DNA from: Streptomyces sp. NBC_00670
Lineage (GTDB): Bacteria > Actinomycetota > Actinomycetes > Streptomycetales > Streptomycetaceae
Direction of reading: 5' to 3'
Assembly: GCF_036226765.1 (NCBI RefSeq)
Contig: NZ_CP109017.1
Location: forward strand, 6,077,001 to 6,141,000
DNA length: 64,000 bases
The position numbers and the translations under genes were made by a program. Positions 27,147 to 35,131 of the stretch are shown one piece after another; within the stretch, counting starts at the first letter, position 1; every line of letters starts with the position of its first letter. The notes beneath the pieces are model-generated. The model was not told the DNA's origin, did not search any database, and worked only from the letters and a program-made list of their open reading frames with translations.

Positions 27147-27364
27147 GGTGGGCCTCCGGCGGAATGGTGGCTTGGGGGAGGGGTGCCGTCGGTTCGGCGA
27201 GGTTTTGGGGTGCGCGTTCGGCGCGCGGGTGGCGCGCTCGGGGTTGCTGGGTACGCGAGGGGTGCCTGTGACGCAGGCGTCCGGGCGGGCGGCGGGGCCG
27301 CCGGGGACAGGGCCGGCGTACGGACATTGCGCCGTGCGCCGGTCGCTCGGACATGTCCAACGTA

Positions 27365-27458
27365 TGGCACGGTGTGCCAGGGCGCAAGGCACGGAGTGCC
27401 AAGAAATGGTCTCAGGTGAATTTTTCTGCGCTCAGGTGAGCGATGATCGATCAGGTGG
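27365..27458. promoter_or_regulatory. operator-like repeats upstream of ccr
   Basis: Two inverted repeats lie 22 bases apart centre to centre: TGGCAC-GGT-GTGCCA (27365-27379) and GGCAC-GGA-GTGCC (27388-27400). Just beyond are three direct copies of TCAGGTG, as TCAGGTGA at 27412-27419 and 27432-27439 and TCAGGTGG at 27451-27458, spaced about 20 bases. The first pair fits dimers of a TetR protein (one is encoded next door); the phased direct repeats suggest a second factor or polymerase-proximal activator sites. The rest of the 472-base ccr-tetR spacer is repeat copy 3. Confidence 0.55.
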
Positions 27459-27488
27459 GGGTGGGGGCGCGACTCGCGTGCGGTTTTC

Positions 27489-27620
27489 TCGCCCCCGCCG
27501 CCCCTACCCGTCCCATCCTCAAGGGGCTCTGCCCCTTTGACCCCGGACGTGCGGGTGGGTGGGTGGTTGCTCGCGCAGTTCCCCGCGCCCCTTAGGGGGC
27601 GCGGCGCCGGGCGCGGGGTT
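27489..27620 (-). repeat. intergenic repeat, copy 3
   Basis: Minus-strand orientation: G-rich module at 27489-27514 and exact 19-mer core at 27573-27591, with a short self-complementary end (CCCCTTAGGGGG). It lies between the TetR stop and the ccr regulatory region and could terminate the TetR transcript before ccr. Confidence 0.75.
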
Positions 27621-28434
27621 AGCGGCGGGCCTGGAGGGCCGCTTCGATCGTGCGCATGACCTCGTCCAGGGGGGCGTCCGTGCGGGCCACCGTGACCAGG
27701 ACCTCGCCCTGCGTGGCCGTGGTCGCCGGGGGCGTCGCGGGCGGTGCCGTGTCGCGGCCGGCGCCGATCCCCGTGCCGAACGTCCGCCGGACGATCGCGA
27801 ACGCGTGGTCCAGCTGTGTCTCCACGTCGCCCTGCCCGTCCGCCCGCAGCCAGCGGCGCAGTACGTGGTTGTGCGCGGTGACCACGGCCGACGCGGCGAC
27901 CTCGGCCAGCAGCGGATCGTCGTTGGCGTCGTCCGCGTGCGCCCGCTCGTCGAAGTGGCCCAGCAGATAGCGCGTGAACAGCCGCTCGTAGCGGGCGACC
28001 GACGCGATTTCCGCCTCCCGCAGCGTCGGCACCTCGCGGGTCAGGTGGTAGCGGGCCACCGAGATCTCCGGCTGGGCCGCGTACATCCGGATGACCTCCT
28101 TGATGCCGCGGCACACCGTGTCGAGCGGGTGCTCGTGCGCGGGGGCGGCGTTGAGCACCGCCTCGGCGCGGACCAGGGTGTCGTCGTGATCGGGGAAGAT
28201 CGCCTCTTCCTTGGAGCGGAAGTGGCGGAAGAAGGTCCGGCGGGCGACCCCGGCGGCCGCCGCGATCTCGTCGACCGTGGTCGCTTCGTACCCCTTCGTG
28301 GAGAAGAGCTCCATGGCCGCCGCGGCCAACTCGCGGCGCATCTTCAGCCGCTGGGCGGCGGCGCGGCTGCCGGCGGCGCTCTCCGGCGCGCTGGCCGAGG
28401 CGGCGATACGTGAGGACTTGGCGGACTGGGGCAT
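27619..28434 (-). CDS. TetR-family regulator beside ccr
   Basis: About 271 residues. The N-terminal helix-turn-helix is clear (AAMELFSTKGYEATTVDEIAAAAGVARRTFFRHFRSKEEAIF). The C-terminal domain is unassigned and ends after a Pro/Thr-rich linker with a 30-residue helical tail. The start may be the ATG at 28434 (MPQSAKSSR) or the ATG at 28452; neither has a strong ribosome site. A TetR protein called CcrR activates ccr in Methylobacterium (established), and a similar role here is inferred from adjacency, not from close similarity. It lies 472 bases upstream of ccr on the same strand. Confidence 0.88.
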   Translation of the reverse strand: MPQSAKSSRIAASASAPESAAGSRAAAQRLKMRRELAAAAMELFSTKGYEATTVDEIAAAAGVARRTFFRHFRSKEEAIFPDHDDTLVRAEAVLNAAPAHEHPLDTVCRGIKEVIRMYAAQPEISVARYHLTREVPTLREAEIASVARYERLFTRYLLGHFDERAHADDANDDPLLAEVAASAVVTAHNHVLRRWLRADGQGDVETQLDHAFAIVRRTFGTGIGAGRDTAPPATPPATTATQGEVLVTVARTDAPLDEVMRTIEAALQARR

Positions 28435-28630
28435 GCCCTGAACGTACTGCATGTGCGCAGCTTGGTGGGCATGTCCCCGGTTTACCGGCCCTCCGGGAGG
28501 CGGGTGCGGGGGACGGGACGGGGCGGCCGGATCGAGCAGCCCGCCCCACTCCCGCCCCGCCGGGAACCGGCCGTCGGGGCACTCCGTGCCACCCGCGCCG
28601 GGCCGCGCGGCCTCCGACTGCACGGCCTCC

Positions 28631-28666
28631 GGCCGCGCCCGCCCCGGCCGCGCCCGCCCCGGCCGC
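28631..28666. repeat. 15-bp tandem repeat
   Basis: GGCCGCGCCCGCCCC is present twice in tandem (28631-28645, 28646-28660) and begins a third time, ending at the stop of the 3-hydroxyacyl-CoA dehydrogenase gene. Probably slippage-generated; no function evident. Confidence 0.6.
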
Positions 28667-30475
28667 TCAGCGCCGGGCATGTTCGCGGAAGCCGCGGCCC
28701 GTCTTGCGGCCGAGGCAGCCCGCGGCCACCAGATGCTCCAGGAGCGGGGCGGGCGCCAGGCCCGGGTCGCGGAACTCGCGGTGCAGCACCTTCTCGATGG
28801 CCAGGGACACGTCAAGACCCACCACGTCGAGCAGTTCGAACGGGCCCATCGGGTAGCCGCCGCCCAGCTTCATCGCGGCGTCGATGTCGTCGAGCGTCGC
28901 GTAGTGCTCCTGGACCATCTTCACCGCGTTGTTCAGGTACGGGAACAGCAACGCGTTGACGATGAACCCGGCGCGGTCGCCGCAGTCCACCGGGTGCTTG
29001 CGCAGATGCCCGCAGACCTCGCGGACCGTGGCGTGCGTCTCGTCCGAGGTCAGCACCGTGCGGACCACCTCGACCAGCTTCATCGCCGGGGCCGGGTTGA
29101 AGAAATGCATGCCGATCACGGACTGCGGGCGCGAGGTGGCCCGGGCGCAGGCGACGACCGGCAGCGAGGAGGTGGTGGTGGCCAGCACCGCGCCCGGCTT
29201 GCACACCTTGTCCAGCGTGGTGAAGAGCTGCTTCTTGACCTCCAGGTCCTCGGCCACCGCCTCCACCGCGAGGTCGACGTCGGCGAAGGCGTCGAGGGAG
29301 TCGGCCGGGGTGATCCGGTCCAGGGCCGCCGCGGCCGCCTCCACCGTCATCCGGCCCTTGTCCACCGAGCGGGAGAGCGACTTCCCGATCCTGGCCCGCG
29401 CGGTCGCCGCCTTCTCCCCGGTGCGGGCGGCGAGGACGACGTCGTAGCCCGCCTTGGCGAACACCTCGGCGATCCCGGACGCCATGGTGCCGCTGCCGGC
29501 GACGCCCACCGCGCGGACGGGGCGGGCGGTGCCGGTGGCCGGACCGCCGGTGAGCGGGGTGAGGGCGTCCCGCACGACCGTGGCGCTGCCGGGCGCCTCG
29601 TAGGTGTAGAAGCCGCGGCCCGACTTGCGGCCGGTCAGCCCCGCCTCGCTGAGCTGGCGCAGGATGGGCGCGGGGGCGTGCAGCCGGTCGCGCGAGGCGG
29701 CGTACATCGCCTCCAGGACCGTACGCGCGGTGTCCACGCCGATCAGGTCGAGCAGCGCGAGCGGGCCCATCGGCAGACCGCAGCCCAGCTTCATCGCGGC
29801 GTCGATGTCCTCGCGGGAGGCGTACTTCGCCTCGTACATCGCGGCGGCCTGGTTGAGGTAGCCGAACAGCAGCCCGTCCGCGACGAAGCCGGGGCGGTCG
29901 CCGACCGCGACCGGCTCCTTGCCCAGGTCGAGCGCGAGGTCGGTGACGGCGGCGACGGCCGCGGGGGCGGTGAGCACCGAGGAGACGACCTCGACCAGCC
30001 GCATCGCCGGGGCCGGGTTGAAGAAGTGCAGGCCGAGCACGCGCTCGGGGCGCGCGGACTCGGCGGCGAGCCGGGTGACGGAGAGCGCGTTGGTGCCGGT
30101 CGCCAGGATCGCCTCCGGGCGCACGACCGCGTCGAGCTCCCGGAACACCTGCTGCTTGATCTCGTACGACTCCGGGACCACCTCGATCACCAGATCGGCG
30201 TCGGCCGCCGCCTGGAGGTCGGTGAAGGTGCGGAAGCGCGCGAGGACGTCGCCGCGCCGCTCCTCGGTGAGCCGGCCGCGCGCCACGGAACGGGCGGTGG
30301 CGGCCTCCAGGGCGGCGACGGCCCGGGTGGCCGCGGCCTCGCTGAGGTCGATGCCGACGACCTCGCGGCCGGCCTGGGCGAGGACTTCGGCGATGCCGGT
30401 GCCCATGGTGCCGAGGCCGACGACGGCGACGGTGCGCAGCGGGGACAGGGAGGTGTCGGAGAGGGGAGTGGCCAT
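28667..30475 (-). CDS. tandem-duplicated 3-hydroxyacyl-CoA dehydrogenase
   Basis: A 602-residue protein made of two complete 3-hydroxybutyryl-CoA-dehydrogenase modules. Module 1 (about residues 13-300) has VAVVGLGTMGTGIAEVLAQAG, LHFFNPAPAMRLVEVV and GRKSGRGFYTYE; module 2 (about 320-600) repeats them as VGVAGSGTMASGIAEVFAKAG, MHFFNPAPAMKLVEVV and GRKTGRGFREH. Each keeps the catalytic His-Glu pair, so both may be active, or the protein may fold as an internal dimer. It oxidises or forms 3-hydroxyacyl-CoA; near the ccr genes it could provide the acetoacetyl-CoA to hydroxybutyryl-CoA step. ATG at 30475 has GGAG upstream. Confidence 0.9.
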   Translation of the reverse strand: MATPLSDTSLSPLRTVAVVGLGTMGTGIAEVLAQAGREVVGIDLSEAAATRAVAALEAATARSVARGRLTEERRGDVLARFRTFTDLQAAADADLVIEVVPESYEIKQQVFRELDAVVRPEAILATGTNALSVTRLAAESARPERVLGLHFFNPAPAMRLVEVVSSVLTAPAAVAAVTDLALDLGKEPVAVGDRPGFVADGLLFGYLNQAAAMYEAKYASREDIDAAMKLGCGLPMGPLALLDLIGVDTARTVLEAMYAASRDRLHAPAPILRQLSEAGLTGRKSGRGFYTYEAPGSATVVRDALTPLTGGPATGTARPVRAVGVAGSGTMASGIAEVFAKAGYDVVLAARTGEKAATARARIGKSLSRSVDKGRMTVEAAAAALDRITPADSLDAFADVDLAVEAVAEDLEVKKQLFTTLDKVCKPGAVLATTTSSLPVVACARATSRPQSVIGMHFFNPAPAMKLVEVVRTVLTSDETHATVREVCGHLRKHPVDCGDRAGFIVNALLFPYLNNAVKMVQEHYATLDDIDAAMKLGGGYPMGPFELLDVVGLDVSLAIEKVLHREFRDPGLAPAPLLEHLVAAGCLGRKTGRGFREHARR

Positions 30476-30862
30476 CGCGGGACTCCAGGAAGGTGGGTGA
30501 CGACGGGAAACACGCCCGTTCTGCGCCGTCCGGCGCACCGGATGCGTGCGGGACGCACGCAGGATGCGTGCGTGCGGAAGGTGCTGCGGTCAGGAGTACG
30601 GGTGTGCGGTCTCCGACCGGCCCTGTCCCCAGGCCGGGTCGCACCGCGGTGCCCGGAAAGAAGGCTGGGCACCGAACCGACTGCTCCGTCCTCACAACGG
30701 CTGCGTCACCAAACCGCCATGAGGAGTACGTGTACTGCTGCGAGTGGGTGAACTCGCTCGTCTGAGATTAACTCACCGGTAATGAGCCCGCCAGACCTCG
30801 TGGGTTGCGGTTGTTCGTGATCCGCGTCCCACGCGCGCGGCACCGCGCCTACTCTCTCGTCC
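30476..30862. other. 387-base divergent spacer
   Basis: No convincing gene. It holds GATGCGTGCG-type repeats with inverted arms (TGCGTGC at 30543-30549 and GCACGCA at 30554-30560), a small hairpin AGTACGTGTACT near 30726, and TGAGATTAACTCA (30763-30775), an inverted repeat in the least GC-rich part. These probably belong to promoters of the dehydrogenase gene (minus) and the HEAT-repeat gene (plus). Confidence 0.4.
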
Positions 30863-31438
30863 ATGGACGAAGAGTTGCGATCACTCACGGAGCGCTTACG
30901 GCGCGAGGCGGGCGGCGGCCCGGAGTTCGAGCGCCTGGTGACCACGGAGGACCCCGACGACCTCGCGGCCGTCCTGACCGCACCCGGCCGCCCGCTGTGG
31001 GCCCGGGAACTCGCCGCCTTCCGCCTCGGCCTGGCCGGTGACCGCCGCGCCTTCGAATCGCTCGTCCTCCTGCTCAACCACCGCGACCCGCCCCGCTGCG
31101 CCTCGGCCGCCCACGCCCTGGCCCGCCTGGACGACCCCCGCACCGCCCGCGCGGCCGCCGCCCTCGCCACCAACGAACTCCGCGTCGCCTACGCCCTGTA
31201 CCCCGTGCGCCTGCTGACGGAACTGCGCGCCCCCGAGGCCGTCCCGGCGCTGATCACCACGCTGCGCCGCCGGCTGCGCCCGCACGACCCGTACCGCCGT
31301 GTCGCCCTGGCCTGCGTCGAGGGCCTGGGCACCCTCGGCGACCCCCGCGCCGTCCCCGTCCTGCGCGAGGCCCTGGCCCACCCCGCCCTGGCCGAGGCGG
31401 CCGTCCGGGCCCTGGGCCGCATCCCGGGCGCCCGGTGA
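30863..31438 (+). CDS. HEAT-repeat protein with an early TTA codon
   Basis: A 191-residue helical repeat protein. HEAT/PBS-lyase-like units are visible, e.g. ASAAHALARLDDPRTARAAAALA, APEAVPALITTLRRRL and ACVEGLGTLGDPRAVPVLREAL, suggesting a protein-binding scaffold. The codon at 30896-30898 (residue 12) is TTA, read in streptomycetes by the bldA leucyl tRNA, so full expression would be expected only late in development; it is the only in-frame TTA I noticed in the real genes here. Partner unknown. Confidence 0.82.
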   Translation: MDEELRSLTERLRREAGGGPEFERLVTTEDPDDLAAVLTAPGRPLWARELAAFRLGLAGDRRAFESLVLLLNHRDPPRCASAAHALARLDDPRTARAAAALATNELRVAYALYPVRLLTELRAPEAVPALITTLRRRLRPHDPYRRVALACVEGLGTLGDPRAVPVLREALAHPALAEAAVRALGRIPGAR

Positions 31439-31487
31439 GCGTCCGGGCCGGCGGGCGCCAACGGCCCGCGCGGGGACGGGAGATGAC

Positions 31488-31886
31488 CTACGGAGCCACG
31501 ACCGCGAGCGCCTCGATCTCCATCAGGAACTCGGGACGCACCAGCGCGGCGACCTGTATCGCGGAGGCGGCCGGCAGCCGGTCGTCGGGCAGGTGGGCGG
31601 CGCGGGCCGCGCGGATCGCGGGCATGTGTGCCATGTCCGTGACGAAGAAGGTCAGCTTCACCACGTCGTCGAAGGTCGCACCGGCGGCCGACAGACAGCG
31701 GCGCAGGTTCTCGAAGACCTGACGGGCCTGCGCCGCCGCGTCGCCCTCTCCGACGAGCGTGCCGTCCTCGTCCAGCGCGAGCTGGCCGGAGACGGCCACG
31801 AACCGTCCGGTGGCGGCGACGACATGGCTGTACTGGGCGGCGGGGGCGACCCCGGCGGGGGCCGGGATGCGGGTCGGCAGGCTCAT
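31488..31886 (-). CDS. RidA-family protein
   Basis: A 132-residue RidA/YjgF-type protein. The family deaminates reactive enamine/imine intermediates. Landmarks are YSHVVAATGRFVAVSGQLALDEDG, QVFENLRRCLSAAGATFDDVVKLTFFVTDM and the ligand-binding Arg in ALVRPEFLMEIEALAVV. The ATG at 31886 starts at the usual point; an in-frame ATG at 31904 would add six residues. It converges with the HEAT-repeat gene (49 bases between stops). Confidence 0.9.
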   Translation of the reverse strand: MSLPTRIPAPAGVAPAAQYSHVVAATGRFVAVSGQLALDEDGTLVGEGDAAAQARQVFENLRRCLSAAGATFDDVVKLTFFVTDMAHMPAIRAARAAHLPDDRLPAASAIQVAALVRPEFLMEIEALAVVAP

Positions 31887-31959
31887 GGATCCATGGTGGA
31901 CCATGGGTCTGACAACGCGGCCCGCCGCCCGGCCCCCGCCGGTTCCGCGGCGGCCGGGC

Positions 31960-33621
31960 TCAGCCCCGGAAGCCGAGCAGCCCGTGCAGTGCCGCGCCGC
32001 GCGAGGGCTTCGAGGCCGCCTTGGACGTCTTCGGCGACTTCTGCGTCTTCTGCGTCTTTGAGGTCTTGGACGCCTCGGACGTCGTCTCGGCCGGGAGCGG
32101 TTTCGGCGCGGGGAGCGCGGCGCAGGTCGCGTCGGCCTCGCCGCGGCCGTGCGGCACCTTGCCGGTGCGCAGGTACGCCGCCAGGCGGTCGTCCAGGCAG
32201 GCGTTGCCGCTCAGCGTGATGCCGTGGTTCCCGCCGCCCTCCTCGACGACGAGGCCGGAACCGCGCAGCAGGTGATGCATCGTCACCCCGCCCTCGTACG
32301 GCGTGGCCGCGTCGTCGGTGGCCTGGAACAGCAGCACCGGCGGGAGCTTGTCGTTGGCCACGTCGACCGGCTGCTTCGCCCGGGTCGGCCAGAACGCGCA
32401 CGGGGCGTTGTACCAGGCGTTGTTCCAGACCATGAACGGCGCCTTGGAGTACACCGCCCAGCTGTCCTCGCGCCACCGCTCCCAGTCCCGCGGCCAGCCC
32501 GCGTCACGGCACTGGACGGAGGTGTAGACGCTGTAGCCGTTGTCGCCCGCGGCGTCCACCGCGCCGAAGGTCTGGTACGCGTCGACCAGCGCGTCCGCGT
32601 CCTTGTCGTGGACGTACGCCGCGAACGCCTCGGCCAGGTAGGGCCAGTAGCCGTCGTAGTAGCCGCCCGGAATGAACGTGTCCTCCAGCTCGGCGGCGCC
32701 GACCCTGCCCCCGGCCGGGTGCGCGGCGACCGCCGCGCGCATCGCGTACCACTCGGTCTCGACCCGGGCGGGGTCGGTGCCGAGCCCGTACGTCTCGTCG
32801 TGCTCGGCGATCCACGCCAGGAACGCCCGGTGCCGGTCGTTGAAGGCGTAGTCCTGCTGGAGGTTGTCGTCGTACCAGACGCCCCTGGGGTCCACGATCG
32901 AGTCGAGCACCAGCCGCCGCACCCGCTGCGGGTACAGCTTGGCGTAGACGGCACCGAGATAGGTGCCGTACGAGTACCCGAAGTAGTTGATCTTCTTGGC
33001 GCCGAGCGCCCGGCGCATCGCGTCCATGTCGCGCGCGGCGCTGACCGTGTCGAGATACGGCAGCAGCTTCTTGTACGTGGCGCCGCACGCCCGCGCGAAG
33101 GAGCGTGCGCGGTCGAGGTTCGCGCGCTCGAGCGCGGGCGTGCGCGGCACGGTGTCGGGGCGCACGGGGGCGAAGTGCCCCGGCGCGCAGTCCAGCGCGG
33201 GGGTGCTCGCGCCCACGCCGCGCGGGTCGAAGCCGATCACGTCGTACTGCGCCGCCACCGCCTTGGGCAGCGAGGAGGCGACGAACCCGGCGAGACTCCG
33301 CCCGCTGCCGCCCGGCCCGCCCGGGTTGACCAGCAGCGGGCCCTGGTAGGTGCGCGCGGTGTGCGGGACGCGGGACAGGGCGAGCGTGATCTTCCGCCCG
33401 TTCGGCTTCGCGTGATCGAGCGGCACCCTGAGGGTCGCGCACTGGAGGGTCGGGTAGTCGCCGGTGGCGCACTTCTTCCAGGCGAGCTTCGCCGTGCCGG
33501 TGGCGCTCGCGCCGGCGGTCGTCACGGCGCGCGGGGCGGCGCTCGCCGCGGCCGGGGCGCCGGCCGGCAGCCCCGCCATCACGACCGCCGCACCGCACAG
33601 CACCGCTGCGGTTCTTCTCAT
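31960..33621 (-). CDS. secreted tripeptidyl-aminopeptidase-like alpha/beta hydrolase
   Basis: A 553-residue serine hydrolase with a Sec signal peptide (residues 1-30). The oxyanion region is LLVNPGGPGGSG, the nucleophile is Ser217 in FGYSYGTYLG, the acid is in QATDDAATPYEG, and the His is in GGGNHGITLSGNACLD near the TAP-like C-terminal cap. This matches the streptomycete Tap/Slp exopeptidase family, which releases N-terminal tripeptides outside the cell. The last 45 residues are a Lys/Thr/Ser-rich tail with repeats of KTSKTQK, possibly binding the cell wall. Confidence 0.88.
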   Translation of the reverse strand: MRRTAAVLCGAAVVMAGLPAGAPAAASAAPRAVTTAGASATGTAKLAWKKCATGDYPTLQCATLRVPLDHAKPNGRKITLALSRVPHTARTYQGPLLVNPGGPGGSGRSLAGFVASSLPKAVAAQYDVIGFDPRGVGASTPALDCAPGHFAPVRPDTVPRTPALERANLDRARSFARACGATYKKLLPYLDTVSAARDMDAMRRALGAKKINYFGYSYGTYLGAVYAKLYPQRVRRLVLDSIVDPRGVWYDDNLQQDYAFNDRHRAFLAWIAEHDETYGLGTDPARVETEWYAMRAAVAAHPAGGRVGAAELEDTFIPGGYYDGYWPYLAEAFAAYVHDKDADALVDAYQTFGAVDAAGDNGYSVYTSVQCRDAGWPRDWERWREDSWAVYSKAPFMVWNNAWYNAPCAFWPTRAKQPVDVANDKLPPVLLFQATDDAATPYEGGVTMHHLLRGSGLVVEEGGGNHGITLSGNACLDDRLAAYLRTGKVPHGRGEADATCAALPAPKPLPAETTSEASKTSKTQKTQKSPKTSKAASKPSRGAALHGLLGFRG

Positions 33622-33809
33622 GCCGGGCCTCCCGGAACGTGGGACAGGACGCGGAATCGGTGCCCTGGGAAGGGCACGGTCCTCGCCGCATCGTCCCGGG
33701 AAGCGTCCCCTGGGGAACCCGTTCCGCGGAATTTCAGCCGATCGGGCCGCGGGAAGCGCCCGGCTGCCGTCTGCCGTCGCACGTGGCCGAATGCGGCGGG
33801 ATCAGCGGC

Positions 33810-34868
33810 TCAGAGCAGGGAGAGCTGGATGGGGCCGGGGGCCGCCGTCGGGTCGAGGGCATGGTCGGGCGCGGGCTCGGCGGGCCGGATCCGGCGGGGC
33901 ATGCCCGAGCGTGTGGGGCCGATCCCGTACTCCCGCGCCAGCTCGTGCACCTGACGGGTGATCCGGCGCTGATACCACGTCGGGGCGTAGGCGCCCGCGG
34001 CGTACAGGCGCTCGTAACGGCGCACGAGGTGCGGATGGTGGTGCTCCAGCCAGGCCATGAACCACTCGCGCGCCCCCGGCCGCAGATGCAGCACCAGGGG
34101 CGTCACCGAGGTCGCCCCGGCCGCGGCGATCGCCCGTACGGTGGCCCGCAGCTGGTCGGGGTGGTCGCCGAGGAACGGGATGACGGGGGCCATCAGGACC
34201 CCGCAGCCGATACCGTGCTCGCTCAGCACGCGCACCACCTCCAGACGCCGTTCCGGGGCCGGGGTGCCCGGCTCGACCGTGCGCCACAGCGCGGGGTCGG
34301 TGAATCCCACGGAGACCGAGATGCCGACGTCGGTGACCTCGGACGCCTGCTTCAGCAGGTCCAGGTCGCGCAGGATCAGCGTGCCCTTGGTGAGGATCGA
34401 GAACGGGTTGGCGCGGTCGCGCAGGGCGGCGATGATCCCCGGCATCAGCCGGTAGCGCCCCTCGGCCCGCTGGTAGCAGTCGACGTTGGTGCCCATCGCG
34501 ATGTGCTCGCCGCCCCAGCGCGGCGAGGTCAGCTGCCGGCGCAGCAGCTCGGGGGCGTTGACCTTCACCACGATCTGCGAGTCGAAGCCGATGCCCGTGT
34601 CGAGGTCCAGATAGCTGTGCGTCTTGCGGGCGAAGCAGTACACACACGCGTGCGTGCAGCCCCGGTAGGGGTTGACCGTCCATTCGAACGGCATGCGCGA
34701 GGCGCCCGGCACCCGGTTCACGATCGAACGGGCACGCACCTCGTGGAACGTGATCCCGCGGAACTCGGGAGTGTCGAACGTACGTGTGGTCACCGCGTCC
34801 GCGCCGAACAGCGCGGCGTCGCGGGCGCGGTCCCCGGTGGGATCGGTGGTGAGGTTCTCCCAGCGCAT
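33810..34868 (-). CDS. Rv2578c-family radical SAM protein, likely SOS-inducible
   Basis: A 352-residue radical SAM protein. The cluster motif is CTHACVYC with Cys71, Cys75 and Cys78, in the longer CxxxCxxC spacing of the SplB-like subgroup; NPYRGC, MGTNVDCYQ and SILTKGTLILRDLDLL follow. The Rv2578c family is uncharacterised. Two signs point to DNA repair: a LexA-type box (34904-34915) lies 36 bases before the ATG at 34868, and the C-terminus ends in IQLSLL, which resembles a sliding-clamp binding peptide (QL-S/D-LF). Some relatives carry inteins; this one does not. Confidence 0.88.
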   Translation of the reverse strand: MRWENLTTDPTGDRARDAALFGADAVTTRTFDTPEFRGITFHEVRARSIVNRVPGASRMPFEWTVNPYRGCTHACVYCFARKTHSYLDLDTGIGFDSQIVVKVNAPELLRRQLTSPRWGGEHIAMGTNVDCYQRAEGRYRLMPGIIAALRDRANPFSILTKGTLILRDLDLLKQASEVTDVGISVSVGFTDPALWRTVEPGTPAPERRLEVVRVLSEHGIGCGVLMAPVIPFLGDHPDQLRATVRAIAAAGATSVTPLVLHLRPGAREWFMAWLEHHHPHLVRRYERLYAAGAYAPTWYQRRITRQVHELAREYGIGPTRSGMPRRIRPAEPAPDHALDPTAAPGPIQLSLL

Positions 34869-34903
34869 GGCGCCTCCTCGGGTAGTGCTGCGCCCACAGA
34901 ATA

Positions 34904-34915
34904 GAACATACGTTC
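34904..34915 (-). promoter_or_regulatory. LexA (SOS) box
   Basis: GAACATACGTTC matches the Gram-positive SOS box CGAACRNRYGTTYC at every position except the first C (here A): GAAC, A-T-A-C, GTTCC. It is 36 bases upstream of the radical SAM start. A second, imperfect copy in inverse orientation (CGAACATACGAAC, 34949-34937 on the minus strand) lies 22 bases beyond, facing the SRPBCC gene. Confidence 0.7.
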
Positions 34916-35131
34916 CCTTGATCGTGGGAGCGGTGTCGTTCGTATGTTCGATATCCGAGGGAGGTGGTCCCGGCCTGGGGCTTTTCCGGCGGATCCGCGC
35001 TCCCGCCCGGCGCGGCGGACGGCGCGTGCGCCGGAGCGCGGGCGCGTAGGGTCCCGGTCCGCGTCCGCCCGCGACTCCGGGTGTGGTGGGATTGGCCGTA
35101 CCCCCGTCACACGTACAGGAAGAGGAACGTC

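Noticed and set aside
30718..30750. Ten-codon ORF (MRSTCTAASG) in the spacer before the HEAT-repeat gene
   Set aside because: No ribosome site of note, no conservation evidence, and far from the downstream start; a leader peptide cannot be supported.
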